A stretch of 64,000 nucleotides of DNA from an uncultured Lachnospiraceae bacterium (GCA_910578555.1 CAJTPS010000017.1:17081-81080), one strand, 5' to 3'; shown: positions 51,086 through 61,899, numbered from the stretch's first letter. Made by a program: numbers and translations. Notes: generated by a model from the sequence alone, not told the origin.

Positions 51086-51886
51086 TTAGAATATAACCGG
51101 TCCGTCAACTCTGTTGTTCTCTTTATCCATCAGATCCATGTGATGGATCGCAAATCCCATATAAAGACATGCGACCGCAAATGCAAGGACAGAGTAACCG
51201 AAGAAACTGTAATTGACCAGCTTGAGCAGTCCTTTGATCAAAAGCGGCAGTGTCTTTGCATACAGGGACAGCAGATAGAGCTGCCCGAACGTCAGCTTCT
51301 GGTTCATAAAAGAACACATGATCATACCCACAAGCGCCACAAACACAGCGCCCAGCAGATATCCCGCCAGCGAGAACAGATAGGAAAATAGCAGGAACAC
51401 TACCATTATCAAATAAATATAGTCAATTTTCTCATACACCCATGCTCTTGAAATCTCAAAATCATCGGGATAATCATACAGATTGATATCCCCGTCATTC
51501 TTGATCAATACCGTCGTTTCATCCGCGACGAATACCAGATCCTTATCATAGAGTATGTCGCGCCACTCTGCCTCGGGGACTTCTCTTAAATAGGAGCCAA
51601 ACTCCGATTCCATCATAATTTGAACCCCGTCTTCAGTATAATAGAAGGATTCTTCCATCTGCAGTTTTCCTGCGTGCAGTTCAAAATCAGGAAACAGCAT
51701 CACGGCTTCCCGCAGCTCGGACACCACATCCATCGTAGCAGGGATGGTCCGCAGATTGGCAATTGCAAAGTAGATCAGGATAAGTACGGTCACGTATAAG
51801 ACCACTTTTCCTGTTTTGTTTTTTAAATAATCAGGATAATGCTTTACGCCCGCAACCGAGAAAAACATTTCTTTGAATATATTCAT
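51086..51886 (-). CDS. DUF1189-family membrane protein
   Basis: 266 residues; GGAGGTG precedes the ATG. N-terminal IFKEMFFSVAGVKHYPDYLK and KTGKVVLYVTVLILIYFAIA, an extracellular segment (about 55-150) then four or so membrane helices, are the DUF1189 pattern. The family is widespread in Firmicutes with no assigned function. It lies 21 bp after the next membrane protein gene and is probably co-transcribed with it. Confidence 0.8.
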   Translation of the reverse strand: MNIFKEMFFSVAGVKHYPDYLKNKTGKVVLYVTVLILIYFAIANLRTIPATMDVVSELREAVMLFPDFELHAGKLQMEESFYYTEDGVQIMMESEFGSYLREVPEAEWRDILYDKDLVFVADETTVLIKNDGDINLYDYPDDFEISRAWVYEKIDYIYLIMVVFLLFSYLFSLAGYLLGAVFVALVGMIMCSFMNQKLTFGQLYLLSLYAKTLPLLIKGLLKLVNYSFFGYSVLAFAVACLYMGFAIHHMDLMDKENNRVDGPVIF

Positions 51887-51907
51887 AACACCTCCATGTC
51901 TGCCTGA

Positions 51908-52405
51908 CTAATACAGGAGTGAAGCGAGAACGACTGCCAGAATGAACTGCGCAATGGTTGATAGTAACCAGATCCCCACGCAGACCAGTACGCGCACGCC
52001 CGTTGCCTTCTTCCGGTTAGATGACACTGCCGCTATGGCGCTGATGATTAATACTTGTATGATGCCGCCGATTGCCCCGCCGATCAGGAAGAAGAAATCT
52101 ACCGCGTGCAGGACTATAAAGACCCATGCCCAGCCGGGCATTTTGGAAGGGATATATGCTTCGCCTGTAGCGCAGTCCCGGCCGTCATAGCTTAAGACGG
52201 TAGCGCCGAACTGCTTGACATGCAGGACTGCCTCTTTTCCCTCGATCATCATAGAATAATGTGTTTCCGTGAGACTTGATTTTCTTGCCAGTTTGTTCAG
52301 TTTCACAGGTTCAGCGCCGTTTACCGATATTGCGTTCTTCTTCAGCTCTACCTTGTATGGAATACCTTGTACTTCAAAATTCCAGACCATTTCTTTTGCT
52401 GCCAT
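51908..52405 (-). CDS. Hypothetical membrane protein, 165 residues
   Basis: First gene of a two-gene unit with the DUF1189 gene; GAGGGG precedes the ATG. A soluble N-terminal domain of about 85 residues (WNFEVQGIPYKVELKKNAIS and EAVLHVKQFGATVLSYDGRD) is followed by two or three helices (WAWVFIVLHAVDFFFLIGGA and VLVCVGIWLLSTIAQFILAV). No family recognised. Confidence 0.72.
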   Translation of the reverse strand: MAAKEMVWNFEVQGIPYKVELKKNAISVNGAEPVKLNKLARKSSLTETHYSMMIEGKEAVLHVKQFGATVLSYDGRDCATGEAYIPSKMPGWAWVFIVLHAVDFFFLIGGAIGGIIQVLIISAIAAVSSNRKKATGVRVLVCVGIWLLSTIAQFILAVVLASLLY

Positions 52406-52570
52406 TTTTGCCCCTCATTTCTTTTCTTTGGATTTTGTGCCAATACAGACACATCTATGTTTATTTTACCATGATTTCTTTTACAGATTCAAGTATACAC
52501 TACAAATAACGAGTGTTATGCAAACTACAAAGTGCGATATATACCATAAAAAGTGCAATCTTTACTATTT

Positions 52571-52605
52571 TTGTAAACGAATTACATTTTACATGTATAA
52601 TGTAA
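52571..52605 (+). promoter_or_regulatory. Promoter with internal dyad upstream of the surface-protein cluster
   Basis: TTGTAA (52571-52576) and a consensus TATAAT (52596-52601) lie 19 nt apart. Around the -10 is an inverted repeat TTACATT...AATGTAA (52582-52588 / 52599-52605) that would suit a dimeric regulator. The first start codon is 71 bp downstream. Confidence 0.5.
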
Positions 52606-52675
52606 TAACTATTATAACTACTTAAATATTCGAAAATTGGGAATGGTATTGTCGGGGAAGGGGGACGTGAAAAAT

Positions 52676-54250
52676 ATGGAAAATTTAGAAAACCTGGAAA
52701 ACATAGAAAATGTGGAAAATCTGGAAGCTTTGCTTGCCAATGGGGGCGAACCGGAGGATACGGAGGAAGCCATCGCCCGCAGGGAGGAAGCGCTGAAGGA
52801 AGCAGCGGAATATTACAAGCTGATTTCCAGCGGGAAGTATTATGTGCGGATGCTTGATCCGGACAAAGGAGTGACGGCGGAGCCATTGACTGTGAATCCG
52901 GAGGATGAGGCGCTTCTTAAAACATATTTTCAGTTAAAGGCGATGCAGAACAGCGGGAACATCTCGCCGCTTAACTGGAACAGCAGCGGTAATAAGGGAA
53001 ATTTATATGCAGATGCAGATGAATGGGACAGGATCGGCGTGAGCTGCTGTGCCGATGGCACTTCGGATACCCCGGGTTTTGTGTATTCTTTTTCCGAGCA
53101 TATCCTGGATTCATCGGATACCCACGGAAACAAGAATTTTAAGGCTGTGATGGTGAAAGCGGACTATCAGGTAATTGTGCCTGCCTACTCGGAAGTTACA
53201 CTGAACGTAACAATGAATATCCATGTATTCAAAAGGGGCGGGGAGACATCTTCCACATGGTTGGGCGCGTGTATCTCTAACAAAGATACATGGACGACGA
53301 TCAATGATGATAATGATAAAAACAACCAGTGGGCGAATAACAATGGAGTCATCAAAACAAATAACTCTGCGGACTGCACCCTTGCCTCCGGTGACAGCAA
53401 AAAGGTAAACCTGCGCCTGAGTCTGAACAATTATAACTGCGGCACGCAGAAAAATACTTCCGACAAGGCAAGACTGTGGACTTTTACATTATACATAATG
53501 GGAAATATTGAGAAATCCTCCACAATCAACCAACGCCTGCTGTTGTTTGACCGTATCGAGGATAAGTTCAGCGCAAAAATTGTGGGTACGGCAGACATTA
53601 CATATGATCCTGCCGGCGGCACTATGATGGACGGGTGCGGGGAAACGCAGCAAATATCTTTTGAATCGGGATATGATACGGAGATTTCTCTATACAAGGC
53701 GGAGCGTACAGGCTATGCGCTTGCAGGCTGGAATGATGAGGCAACGGGCCGGATTTATCCAGCCGGAGCCGCTTACACGGAATGGCGGGGAATGAAACTC
53801 ACGGCACAGTGGATACCGGATAAAGTTGACTGCCGTATTGAGCATTACCAGTAAGGGGTAGACGGCAATTATCCCGGTACGCCTGTGGAATTTGAAATAC
53901 TGAAAACTCCTGCAGGAAAGAATTTTGTACCGGACAGGAAAAAATATGAGGGATTTTATACGCCTGATGCCAGTGAAGTAATACCCGCCGGGGATGGGAC
54001 AACGGTTGTAAAATATTATTACCAAAGGCAAAAGTATCAACTGATATTTTGCGCAAACGGCGGGATGTTCAGTGACGAGAACGGAGAAGAAGGAGATTTC
54101 ATTATAAAGGTTATTTACTACGGAGAAAAGATACAGTATCCAAAGCTAAAGCAAAGATATAACTACAGCTTTGAAGGGTGGACGGAAAATCTATCCACTA
54201 TGCCGCTCCGTGATGTAACCATCCGTGCGAATTGGCAGGAAAATGACTGA
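52676..54250 (+). pseudogene. InlB-repeat protein A, split by an in-frame nonsense codon
   Basis: Starts at ATG 52676. The N-terminus is a repeat of Glu-Asn-Leu-type triplets (MENLENLENIENVENLEALL) with no signal peptide. A beta-rich domain of about 200 residues follows (LNWNSSGNKGNLYADADEWD to LYIMGNIEKSS), then InlB/Flg_new-type repeats (ITYDPAGGTMM ... GYALAGWNDEATGRIYPAG). TAA at 53852-53854 interrupts the frame after RIEHYQ; the same frame goes on with GVDGNYPGTPVEFEILKTPA and further repeats to 54250. A single base change (for example CAA to TAA) explains it. It is paralogous to the start of the next gene. Confidence 0.72.
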
Positions 54251-54267
54251 CCGGAAGGGAGGACAAT

Positions 54268-54990
54268 ATGGAAGATAAAAATAAAACAGAGCTTGTCTCA
54301 GAAGAAAAGCAGGTATGTTCTGCACACGTGGAACCGCTGATTAAAAAGACTTATACCTTGAAAGCGCTGCAGAGCATCAACCAGCCGGATACCCTCACAT
54401 GGGACAGTGTAGGAGATCAGGCAACTTATAATGCAAGCGGTGCTGCTACCATGCAGGAATGGAAGCGCCATTGTATATATCTCTGTTCGTCAGGTGAGTT
54501 TGGCTATAACCCCGGATTTTTTATTACGGATTATGACGGTTACTTCGACCTGCCGGCGGATGGCAATATGCTGTTCAAAGCGGCTATGTGCAAGCTGGCA
54601 TATGACGTGACGCTGCCGCCGTATACATCCGCAACGATAGAAGTGAAGATTCTTTTAGCGTGTACGAAAATATCGGATTATAGCTCCTCATCCACATGGA
54701 TGGGAGGAGTTTCGATGAAATGCGATCATTGTAAAACAATCGGAAAAAATAATAAAGAAAGTGGTGTATGGAGTGGTGTTCCGTCATCTGATTTGTATAA
54801 TTCAGCGGAACGTAATTCTTCTGCCATTGATTTGCATTGCCTGGGTACAACTAATTATAAACGGACGGTTGATAACACATCCGATAGAGCGCAGCATCAA
54901 TTATTAGATCCAATTTATTTGATGTCTATGTTGGAGCGCCCCAAATCTTACGAAACACATCTGGGGCTTGGAGACACCCAAGGTGTACGA
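54268..54990 (+). pseudogene. N-terminal domain of InlB-repeat protein B, frame-broken from the next gene
   Basis: Starts 18 bp after the previous gene with GGAGGACAAT. Contains a beta-rich domain paralogous to the one in protein A: TYTLKALQSINQPDTLTWDS, RHCIYLCSSGEFGYNPGFFI, MLFKAAMCKLAYDVTLPPY, and SSTWMGGVSMKC align with FKAVMVKADYQVIVPAY and SSTWLGACISN. Again no signal peptide. At about 54940 the frame loses sense (THLGLGDTQGVR), while another frame from about 54945 gives ETPKVYDDGAIVYNLLEHNE, the end of an InlB repeat. A deletion with frameshift joins it to the large gene that follows. Confidence 0.68.
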
Positions 54991-57900
54991 TGATGGAGCG
55001 ATTGTCTATAATCTGTTAGAACATAATGAGGTAAAAACTCTTTATGCGGCGTGGAAATCTGCTGCTATCATGCTCCAGCAGTTGCAAATATACCATGAGG
55101 GCTTCTATTTTGACGCTTGGTATTTGGATGAAGACTTTAAGGAAAAAGCTGGGGAACCGGGCAGCTTGTATATACCGACCAGGAGTGAGACTCTGTATGG
55201 GAAAGTGGTCTGCACGGGAGTAAAAAATTTGAGGTGGATGCCGGGAGAAGAAGATTATGTAGAACGAACAATCGCGGCTGAGTGGGATGAGATGAAAGAG
55301 GCAACAGCTAATCTTGTTGGACTGGAGAATACGGCTAAGAAGGTGAATTATCCATTCCATGAAGAAGACTTTACGGGGGATGAGGATACCTATGCGGAAT
55401 GGGAGGAAAAGCTGTATGCGTATGCCGAGAAAGCGCTTGCCGTCTGGGAGGAATACGAGGCGCTGATAGAGGAACAGCAGGCACAGATGCTGGAGGAAGA
55501 ACTGGCAAAACTGACAGAGTGGGTGGAACTTGCGGAAACGCTTTCGGATCATGCGGTTATGCTGGCGGATAATAGTGAGCATCATGGGGAATTGGATTGG
55601 ACGCCGCTTACTGCCAGTGATACAACATTAACCAGTGGAAAGTATTATTTATCCAGCAATATAGAAATGAGTACGATTACCATTACAGAAGATGTGACTT
55701 TATGTCTGAACGGTCAGACGTTGACACATCTCGGAGATACCGGAAGTGTTGTTAGAGTAAAAGGAAATGTTACATTTACGCTCTGTGACTGTAGCGGAGA
55801 TGATAGTGGTTGCATTACCGAGGGAAAGGGGGAACAAGGTTTTCCGTCTGCAAAATATAAAGGAGGCGGAGGGATTTGCTTAGAGGATTATGCCCATTTC
55901 ATTATGTTGGGAGGGACTATTTATAAAAATTGTGCAGGCAATGGTGGCGGTGTATATGTTGGGAAGAACGCCACATTGGACATGAGTGGTGGACATATTA
56001 TAAATAATACCGCAGAAGAAAATAATGCTGGACTGGGCGGAGGCATTTATGCTAACGGGAACAGTCATATAACGATAACGAATGGAGACATTTCTGGAAA
56101 TATTAGTGATCGTCAAGCCGGAGGTATTTTAATGGCATCTCCTAGTGAGTTGACATTAAAGACAGAAAATGAGACGGATATTATTAGTATAACTAAAAAT
56201 GTAGCAAATAGTACTGGAGGAGGACTTGCCGCACTTTATAATTCATCGACGGAAGTGGCAGGTAATGTGACTGTTTTCGGAAATGAGGATGGAAATAAGA
56301 ATCCAAATAATATATATTTTGATAGATCGCGTATCATTGTCACAGATAATTTGGCAGGTTATTTTGGTGCGACAACTCGATATTTACCAAATGATGGAAA
56401 AGCCGATGATAATTCCCCATTTATAACCATAGTAGAAGGCGGAAATGGTCATAAGATTCCGGAGGCGGACTTTGCTCGTTTTACCAGCGACAATAAGACA
56501 TATTCTGTTTTAATGGTAGAAGATAGAACGGGCAAAGGTAAAGTTCTTGTACTTGGAAATAAAGATACCGGAAACCTTTCAGGCATGGATTTGTCTATAA
56601 AGGACGGTTCCAGCGGGGACGAAATCAAATTAAGTCCCGATTTTGCTGAAACCACTTATGAATATTCAGTCACAGTGCCTAATAGTGTCAAAGCGGTAGG
56701 TATAGTGGCAACGCCTAAAAATGCTGACGCAGTTGTGGCGATGACGCTTCAAAATGCCGACAAAGCAACCGATACAACCGTACAGGCGGATAATATACCG
56801 CTTGCCGAAGGGGAAAATACGATTAAGGTTAATGTGACAGAAGGCGATGCCTCAAAGGTTTATATCGTAACTATCACAAGGGAAGCCCCCGCAGGCAATC
56901 CCGTCACCATAACCCCCTACAAGGACGGCGAGAAGTGGACAGGAGCGGACGCACCATCTGACTCTGACTATAAACTTACTTCTGACGGTGGCAACACTTT
57001 TCTTCCGAGTCTTGTTGCGCCTGACGGTACATATAAAATATACAGCGGTGATACCGATATCGGCGTGGAGGTAACCGTAAATGGCGCAGAAACTTCCGCC
57101 AGAGTGGACTACTATACGGTTACGTTTTATGACGGAACTACCGAACTGACAACTCCGGCACAGCAGATCGTCCTGAAGGGTGCTGCAGCATTTGCGCCGG
57201 CAGATAATCCCACAAAAACCGACTATACCTTTGACAAGTGGGTAACGACAGACGGCGGCAGTACAGAATATGATTTTGCTAATGAGACAGTCACAGGAAC
57301 AACCTCGATTTATGCGAGCTGGATTCCCGATACTTACAAGATTATATATGATCTGGCAGGAGGTACACTTCCGGCAGGGAAAACCAATCCTACAAGTTAT
57401 ACCATAGAGACGGCGGAATTTACCCTGCAGAACCCTGAACGCACCGGCTATACCTTTGCCGGATGGAGCGGTACGGGACTGACTGCCAATACAACAACCG
57501 TTACAATATCAAAAGGCAGCACAGGAGAGCGTAAATATACTGCTAACTGGGCTGCAAACACATATAGCATCACGCTGAACGGCAAAGGTGACAGCGGAAG
57601 CAGCCTTACCGAATATACCTGTGGTACAGGTGCAACTCTGCCTACAGACTGGACGAAAACAGGCTATACCTTTGCGGGCTGGTACGATAATAAGGATTGC
57701 ACGGGAACTCCGGTAACAGAAGTTTCAGCCACGGATACAGGGGATAAAACATTCTGGGCAAAGTGGATGCCCAACACATATGAGGTAAGATTTGATAACC
57801 ACGGCGCGACCGAGCTGTGGGTAAGCGTTGACGGAAAAGACTATACAAAAGTAGACGGTTTCTCAGGCGGAACAGGCAGCATGGAGTATGATTATGCCCC

Positions 57901-60505
57901 TGTTCTGGAGGGTGGGCATACCTATCGCTTCAAAGCAGTAGATGCGACGGGTAACACTTCCGCTGAGAGCGACCAGTTTACGGTGAAACTGGACCAGATA
58001 AAACCTGTGATTGGCACACTTACCTATGAAAATGCGGTGCATCTAAATCTCTGGCATTGGATCATCGGCAAAACGAGCATGGTTGTCCATGTGACTGTGA
58101 CGGATACCGGCAGCGGCGTGAAGGAGATCCGTTATACCATGACGCCCGAAGATGCAGCAGGGAATCCGGATGAGAGCAAGGCGGTGGAAAAGACAGCGAC
58201 AGTTACGGATGGCGAGGCACAGATTACCTTTGCTGACGATTTCCGGGGAACGATTGCCATCAACTGTACGGATGTGGCAGGCAATGCCGCGGACAGCGTG
58301 AGAATAGGAGCGGGAGCAGACGGCGTAAATGGCGTGATTGTGGAAGACCGGGCGCCGGACATCACGGTACAGGCTGATCGCAATCCATCCGATACGGGAC
58401 AGATTCAGCCGGACGGTGTGGCTGTCTCAGAAGGATATTATGACTCCGCGCCCGCATTGCTTGTAACGGTAAAAGACGATACAGATCATGCAATTACAGC
58501 GGGAATCGCTTCTGTTACTTATAAAGTTGAGGACAGCGCAGAAAAGCCTGTTACTGTGAACGGCAGTGCATTGCAGGCGGCTGTTTCCTTTACCATCCCG
58601 GCAGCCGAGATACCTACAGGCAGCACGTGGATCATGGTTACTGCCACAGATAACGCCGGCAATCAGACAGTAGAAAGGATTTTAATCAAAATAAAAGGAC
58701 CGGAAAAGCAGCCTGCGGCAAAGATTGATTACCGGAAAGAAGTACTGACGGGACTTGTGCCGGAAGGAGAATACCTGATAGACGGAAAGCTCTGTAAGGC
58801 GGACAAAGAAGGCTGTATAACGATTGCCGACAGCTGGTTTAGAACCACTGTCAGCATTGTCAGGAAGGGCAATGGCAGCGAGACCACCGACAGCCCGGCA
58901 CAGAATCTGCCTATTCCGGCAAGACCGGCGGCGCCGAATGCACCGGAACTGAGCGCCCGTGACAGCAAGTCCATCACATTACAGACCATTACCGGTGCAC
59001 AGTACCGTCTGGAGGACGGGACGGAGAACAGGAACTGGCAGGACAGCACCGTATTTGACGGGCTGGAGCCAAAGACAATTTATTATTTTAAGGCGCACTA
59101 TCCGGCAACGGATACAAGCTTTGCGTCGCTCGAAAGTGATGCAGCGCAGATTGCCACCGTGCCCGAAGCGCCCGCAAAAGAAAAGCTTGTCATCGGCTAT
59201 CAGGCGGAAACCATTACGCCTGCAGACGATATAGAAGCCTTTGCCGATCAGAACTGTACCATACCGGTCAAGGCAGGCAGTGCGGAAGACTATATGGGGC
59301 AGACCGTTTATATCCGCTACCCGGCAGTCGGCATAATTCCGGAGAGTCCGGTGACAGCGGTTCCTATTCCGGAACGACCGGCGATACCTGCGCCTGGAGC
59401 AGCTGACGCGTCCGGTCCGGGTGCAGCGGACGGTGCGATCACAGGTTTAGTTGCCGGCGCGGTTTATGAAATCAGAGTGAAAGACGAAAACGGCAGTTTC
59501 GGCGAATGGGAAGAGGCTCAAATGAACGGGACAGATATCGAAAACCTTCCCGCCGGGGAATACGAAGTGCGCATCAAGGCGGTGGAGACAGGGGAAAATG
59601 CCGGCTTCTGCAGTGAAGCCGCAGCCGTCACCATCGGGGAGAAGCCAAAGCCGGATGATCCGAATCCGAAACCGCCCATAAATCCGCCTGCGAAGATCAC
59701 GCCGCCGGCACCTACGTCCGACGCCACACCACCGGTGGGAAAAGAGCCGGCGGGAGCAGAGCCGGACAATCCGGAGCCAGACGGCGCGGAAAGCGGACCG
59801 ACGGAAAGAGAAACACCGGCAGAAAGGACAGAAGTCAAGGCTGGAAACGGTACAGTCATCGTTACGGTAGTATGTGAGGAAGAGAAATGCACTGCAGCTG
59901 TGGAGGATACCGAAGCGGTGATTAAGGCAGTTCTATCGCCTGAACAGCAGGAACTTGTAAATGGCGGCGAGACCATAGAAATTCGGATAGACGTGACGGA
60001 TATTTCCGATCAGGTGCCCGCGCGGGACAAGGAAGTGATAGAAAGCGGTATCGAGGCATATAGGGAAGAAGTGCCGGGGCTTGTGCTTGGCATGTATGTG
60101 GATATTTCCATGTTTATCAGGATCGGGACAGGAGACTGGAACGCTATTACCGCAACGGATGAACCGATAGAAGTTGTGATCGGGATTCCCGATAAACTGT
60201 TACGAAGCGGCAGAAAATACTATATCGTCCGCGCGCATAACGGCGAGTACGCTTTTATGAACGATCTGGACGATGTACCGGACACTATCACCATCAGCAC
60301 GGATATGTTTTCAAGTTATGCCATCGCGTATGTGGAGACGGACGAAAGCAAAGCAGATGACAGCGCCAAATGCGGACTCTGCCATATCTGCCCTACCTTT
60401 CTCGGAATCTGTTACTTTATCTGGCTGGCGGCGCTTGCAGTAATCTTTATTGCAATGTTTGCAGTACTGCGGCGTAGAAAAAAAGAGGAGCCGGACCGCC
60501 AATAA
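54968..60505 (+). CDS. Very large InlB-repeat / beta-helix surface protein, C-terminal membrane anchor
   Basis: About 1845 residues from a TTG at 54968 with no ribosome site, so the start is not genuine; it is the body of protein B. In order: a partial InlB repeat, a coiled coil (about 130-195), parallel beta-helix repeats (about 210-480; GGGVYVGKNATLDMSGGHII), a cadherin-like beta-sandwich (about 535-640), InlB/Flg_new repeats (about 715-940; GYTFAGWYDNKDCTGTPVTE), Ig-like (TDTGSGVKEIRYTMTPED) and FN3-like domains, a Pro-rich spacer (about 1555-1620), and a C-terminal domain before one helix (CGLCHICPTFLGICYFIWLA) and RRRKKEEPDRQ. No LPXTG. The HICPTFLGICYFIWLA tail recurs in Lachnospiraceae surface proteins and probably anchors it. 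Confidence 0.75.
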   Translation: METPKVYDDGAIVYNLLEHNEVKTLYAAWKSAAIMLQQLQIYHEGFYFDAWYLDEDFKEKAGEPGSLYIPTRSETLYGKVVCTGVKNLRWMPGEEDYVERTIAAEWDEMKEATANLVGLENTAKKVNYPFHEEDFTGDEDTYAEWEEKLYAYAEKALAVWEEYEALIEEQQAQMLEEELAKLTEWVELAETLSDHAVMLADNSEHHGELDWTPLTASDTTLTSGKYYLSSNIEMSTITITEDVTLCLNGQTLTHLGDTGSVVRVKGNVTFTLCDCSGDDSGCITEGKGEQGFPSAKYKGGGGICLEDYAHFIMLGGTIYKNCAGNGGGVYVGKNATLDMSGGHIINNTAEENNAGLGGGIYANGNSHITITNGDISGNISDRQAGGILMASPSELTLKTENETDIISITKNVANSTGGGLAALYNSSTEVAGNVTVFGNEDGNKNPNNIYFDRSRIIVTDNLAGYFGATTRYLPNDGKADDNSPFITIVEGGNGHKIPEADFARFTSDNKTYSVLMVEDRTGKGKVLVLGNKDTGNLSGMDLSIKDGSSGDEIKLSPDFAETTYEYSVTVPNSVKAVGIVATPKNADAVVAMTLQNADKATDTTVQADNIPLAEGENTIKVNVTEGDASKVYIVTITREAPAGNPVTITPYKDGEKWTGADAPSDSDYKLTSDGGNTFLPSLVAPDGTYKIYSGDTDIGVEVTVNGAETSARVDYYTVTFYDGTTELTTPAQQIVLKGAAAFAPADNPTKTDYTFDKWVTTDGGSTEYDFANETVTGTTSIYASWIPDTYKIIYDLAGGTLPAGKTNPTSYTIETAEFTLQNPERTGYTFAGWSGTGLTANTTTVTISKGSTGERKYTANWAANTYSITLNGKGDSGSSLTEYTCGTGATLPTDWTKTGYTFAGWYDNKDCTGTPVTEVSATDTGDKTFWAKWMPNTYEVRFDNHGATELWVSVDGKDYTKVDGFSGGTGSMEYDYAPVLEGGHTYRFKAVDATGNTSAESDQFTVKLDQIKPVIGTLTYENAVHLNLWHWIIGKTSMVVHVTVTDTGSGVKEIRYTMTPEDAAGNPDESKAVEKTATVTDGEAQITFADDFRGTIAINCTDVAGNAADSVRIGAGADGVNGVIVEDRAPDITVQADRNPSDTGQIQPDGVAVSEGYYDSAPALLVTVKDDTDHAITAGIASVTYKVEDSAEKPVTVNGSALQAAVSFTIPAAEIPTGSTWIMVTATDNAGNQTVERILIKIKGPEKQPAAKIDYRKEVLTGLVPEGEYLIDGKLCKADKEGCITIADSWFRTTVSIVRKGNGSETTDSPAQNLPIPARPAAPNAPELSARDSKSITLQTITGAQYRLEDGTENRNWQDSTVFDGLEPKTIYYFKAHYPATDTSFASLESDAAQIATVPEAPAKEKLVIGYQAETITPADDIEAFADQNCTIPVKAGSAEDYMGQTVYIRYPAVGIIPESPVTAVPIPERPAIPAPGAADASGPGAADGAITGLVAGAVYEIRVKDENGSFGEWEEAQMNGTDIENLPAGEYEVRIKAVETGENAGFCSEAAAVTIGEKPKPDDPNPKPPINPPAKITPPAPTSDATPPVGKEPAGAEPDNPEPDGAESGPTERETPAERTEVKAGNGTVIVTVVCEEEKCTAAVEDTEAVIKAVLSPEQQELVNGGETIEIRIDVTDISDQVPARDKEVIESGIEAYREEVPGLVLGMYVDISMFIRIGTGDWNAITATDEPIEVVIGIPDKLLRSGRKYYIVRAHNGEYAFMNDLDDVPDTITISTDMFSSYAIAYVETDESKADDSAKCGLCHICPTFLGICYFIWLAALAVIFIAMFAVLRRRKKEEPDRQ

Positions 60506-60529
60506 AAATCTAAAGAATCTGTTATTGCA

Positions 60530-60601
60530 AAAACCACTGATAAATACCGAAACCCGGTACTTATCAGTGGTTTTGTAGCTGCATTTCAATGGCTGAAATG
60601 C
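60530..60601 (+). terminator. Two hairpins ending the surface-protein transcript
   Basis: AAAACCACTGATAA-TACCG pairs with CGGTA-TTATCAGTGGTTTT (60530-60574) with one mismatch, followed by a second hairpin GCATTTCA-ATGGC-TGAAATGC (60581-60601). T-rich sequence follows. The first is symmetrical enough to serve the converging cutC gene too. Confidence 0.85.
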
Positions 60602-60657
60602 ATTCCCTTTTTACATTGTTCATATTAACATATTTTCGCACATAAAGGAAGTGTGGG

Positions 60658-61437
60658 TTATCGCGTAAAATCGGATTGGGAGTTTTTCAATACGCTTTTA
60701 GCTTCCGCCACGATGGCGCGGTCGGTTCTGTAAACAGCATATTCACTCATGGCAGGCAGTCCCATGGGAACGCCTTCTTTACGGTACCGCATACCGCTGT
60801 CTATGAGTTTTTTCGCAGAAAGATGATAACTCGTTATTTCCGTATCGGCAAGAAACCGGCGGATTACTTCCGGTGTTACGCCTGCGCCGGCCATGATTTC
60901 AGGACCACTTATTTTCTTTTGAAGTTTACATAACTCAGATAAAAGGGGAATACCGGTCAGACAGTCTTTCTCCTGCCCGGACGTCAGTATGGTATCGATT
61001 CCCAGTTCGGCGGCCTGTTTGTAAGCTTGTATGGGATCGGCACATACGTCGAATGCGCGGTGGAGCGTTATCTTTAACGTGCCGGCGGTTTGGATCAGAA
61101 CCGACATCTGTGTCATATTGAGGTTGCCATTCGGTGTGAGACAGCCGATCACTACGCCGTCGGCGCCTGCATTTTTAAAAAGTTCTACTTCACGTCTGAT
61201 AATTTCAAATTCGTGATCCGTATAAAGAAAATCCCCGAAGCGGGGGCGTAGAAGCACACGGATCGGCAGATCGCAGGACTTTCTGACCTGTTCGAATAAG
61301 GCGATACCCGGTGAAGTACCGCCGATGATCAGTGCCGCACATAATTCCAGGCGGTCTGCGCCGCCCTCTGCCGCGGCCACAGCCGATTCCACACTGTCTA
61401 CACAACATTCCAGAATATAGTTTTTATTCCCGTCCAT
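60658..61437 (-). CDS. cutC: Copper homeostasis protein CutC family
   Basis: 259 residues, TIM-barrel protein of the CutC family: YILECCVDSVESAVAAAEGG, ADRLELCAALIIGGTSPGIA, IRVLLRPRFGDFLYTDHEFE, GVVIGCLTPNGNLNMTQM and ILTSGQEKDCLTGIPLL. The usual family sequence is IRPRGGDF; here it is LRPRFGDF. The role in copper is inferred from the name-giving E. coli protein and is debated. It is monocistronic. Confidence 0.92.
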   Translation of the reverse strand: MDGNKNYILECCVDSVESAVAAAEGGADRLELCAALIIGGTSPGIALFEQVRKSCDLPIRVLLRPRFGDFLYTDHEFEIIRREVELFKNAGADGVVIGCLTPNGNLNMTQMSVLIQTAGTLKITLHRAFDVCADPIQAYKQAAELGIDTILTSGQEKDCLTGIPLLSELCKLQKKISGPEIMAGAGVTPEVIRRFLADTEITSYHLSAKKLIDSGMRYRKEGVPMGLPAMSEYAVYRTDRAIVAEAKSVLKNSQSDFTR

Positions 61438-61587
61438 AGGTCTCTCCGATTACATGATATCAGCAGCTGATACAGGTGTTACAACAGGATCGTATCATAT
61501 TTTCAGTTTTCGTTCCAGATGCACTTCTCCATATACGTTTCTTCGTGCAAAGGAGACAACAACTACATATCTTCGCGTTTAAAGTAG

Positions 61588-61899
61588 GAAAAGATCAGAA
61601 TATTGGTGAATGAATGTCTGACCGTAATCAAAAAGCGGAGAAAGCTTTTACCGACCGATGATGCTTTGGAACGGGAGGAGGTGTATTACGAAAAGGGATA
61701 TGAACCGGATGACGACCTGGAAAAGGAATTGAACAGCCTGGAGCTTGATGTACAGGGAATTATCAGACTACGGTTTTTTGAAGAATTGTCTCTGAAGGAG
61801 ATTTCCCGTATTACCGGATTAAATCTGAATACAGTGAAAACAAAGCTTTATCGTGGCCTAAAACAGTTAAAAGAAAATATGCAGGAGGCGGATTTATGA
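61588..61899 (+). pseudogene. Truncated sigma-70 factor (SigV-like), N-terminus missing
   Basis: The frame opens after a TAG at 61585 and reads KIRILVNECLTVIKKRRKLL, which corresponds to the end of region 2 of an ECF sigma factor (normally preceded by a WLYRI-type sequence), then continues with intact region 4: SLELDVQGIIRLRFFEELSL and LKEISRITGLNLNTVKTKLY. Region 2.1-2.4, which binds core polymerase and the -10, is gone. The first possible start is TTG 61603 without a ribosome site. It overlaps the next gene by 4 nt (ATGA), the normal layout of a sigma/anti-sigma operon. Confidence 0.78.

Noticed and set aside
51040..51391. 3' part of the long frame from 50024
   Set aside because: Runs through a terminator and antisense to the DUF1189 gene; the real relic ends near 51040.
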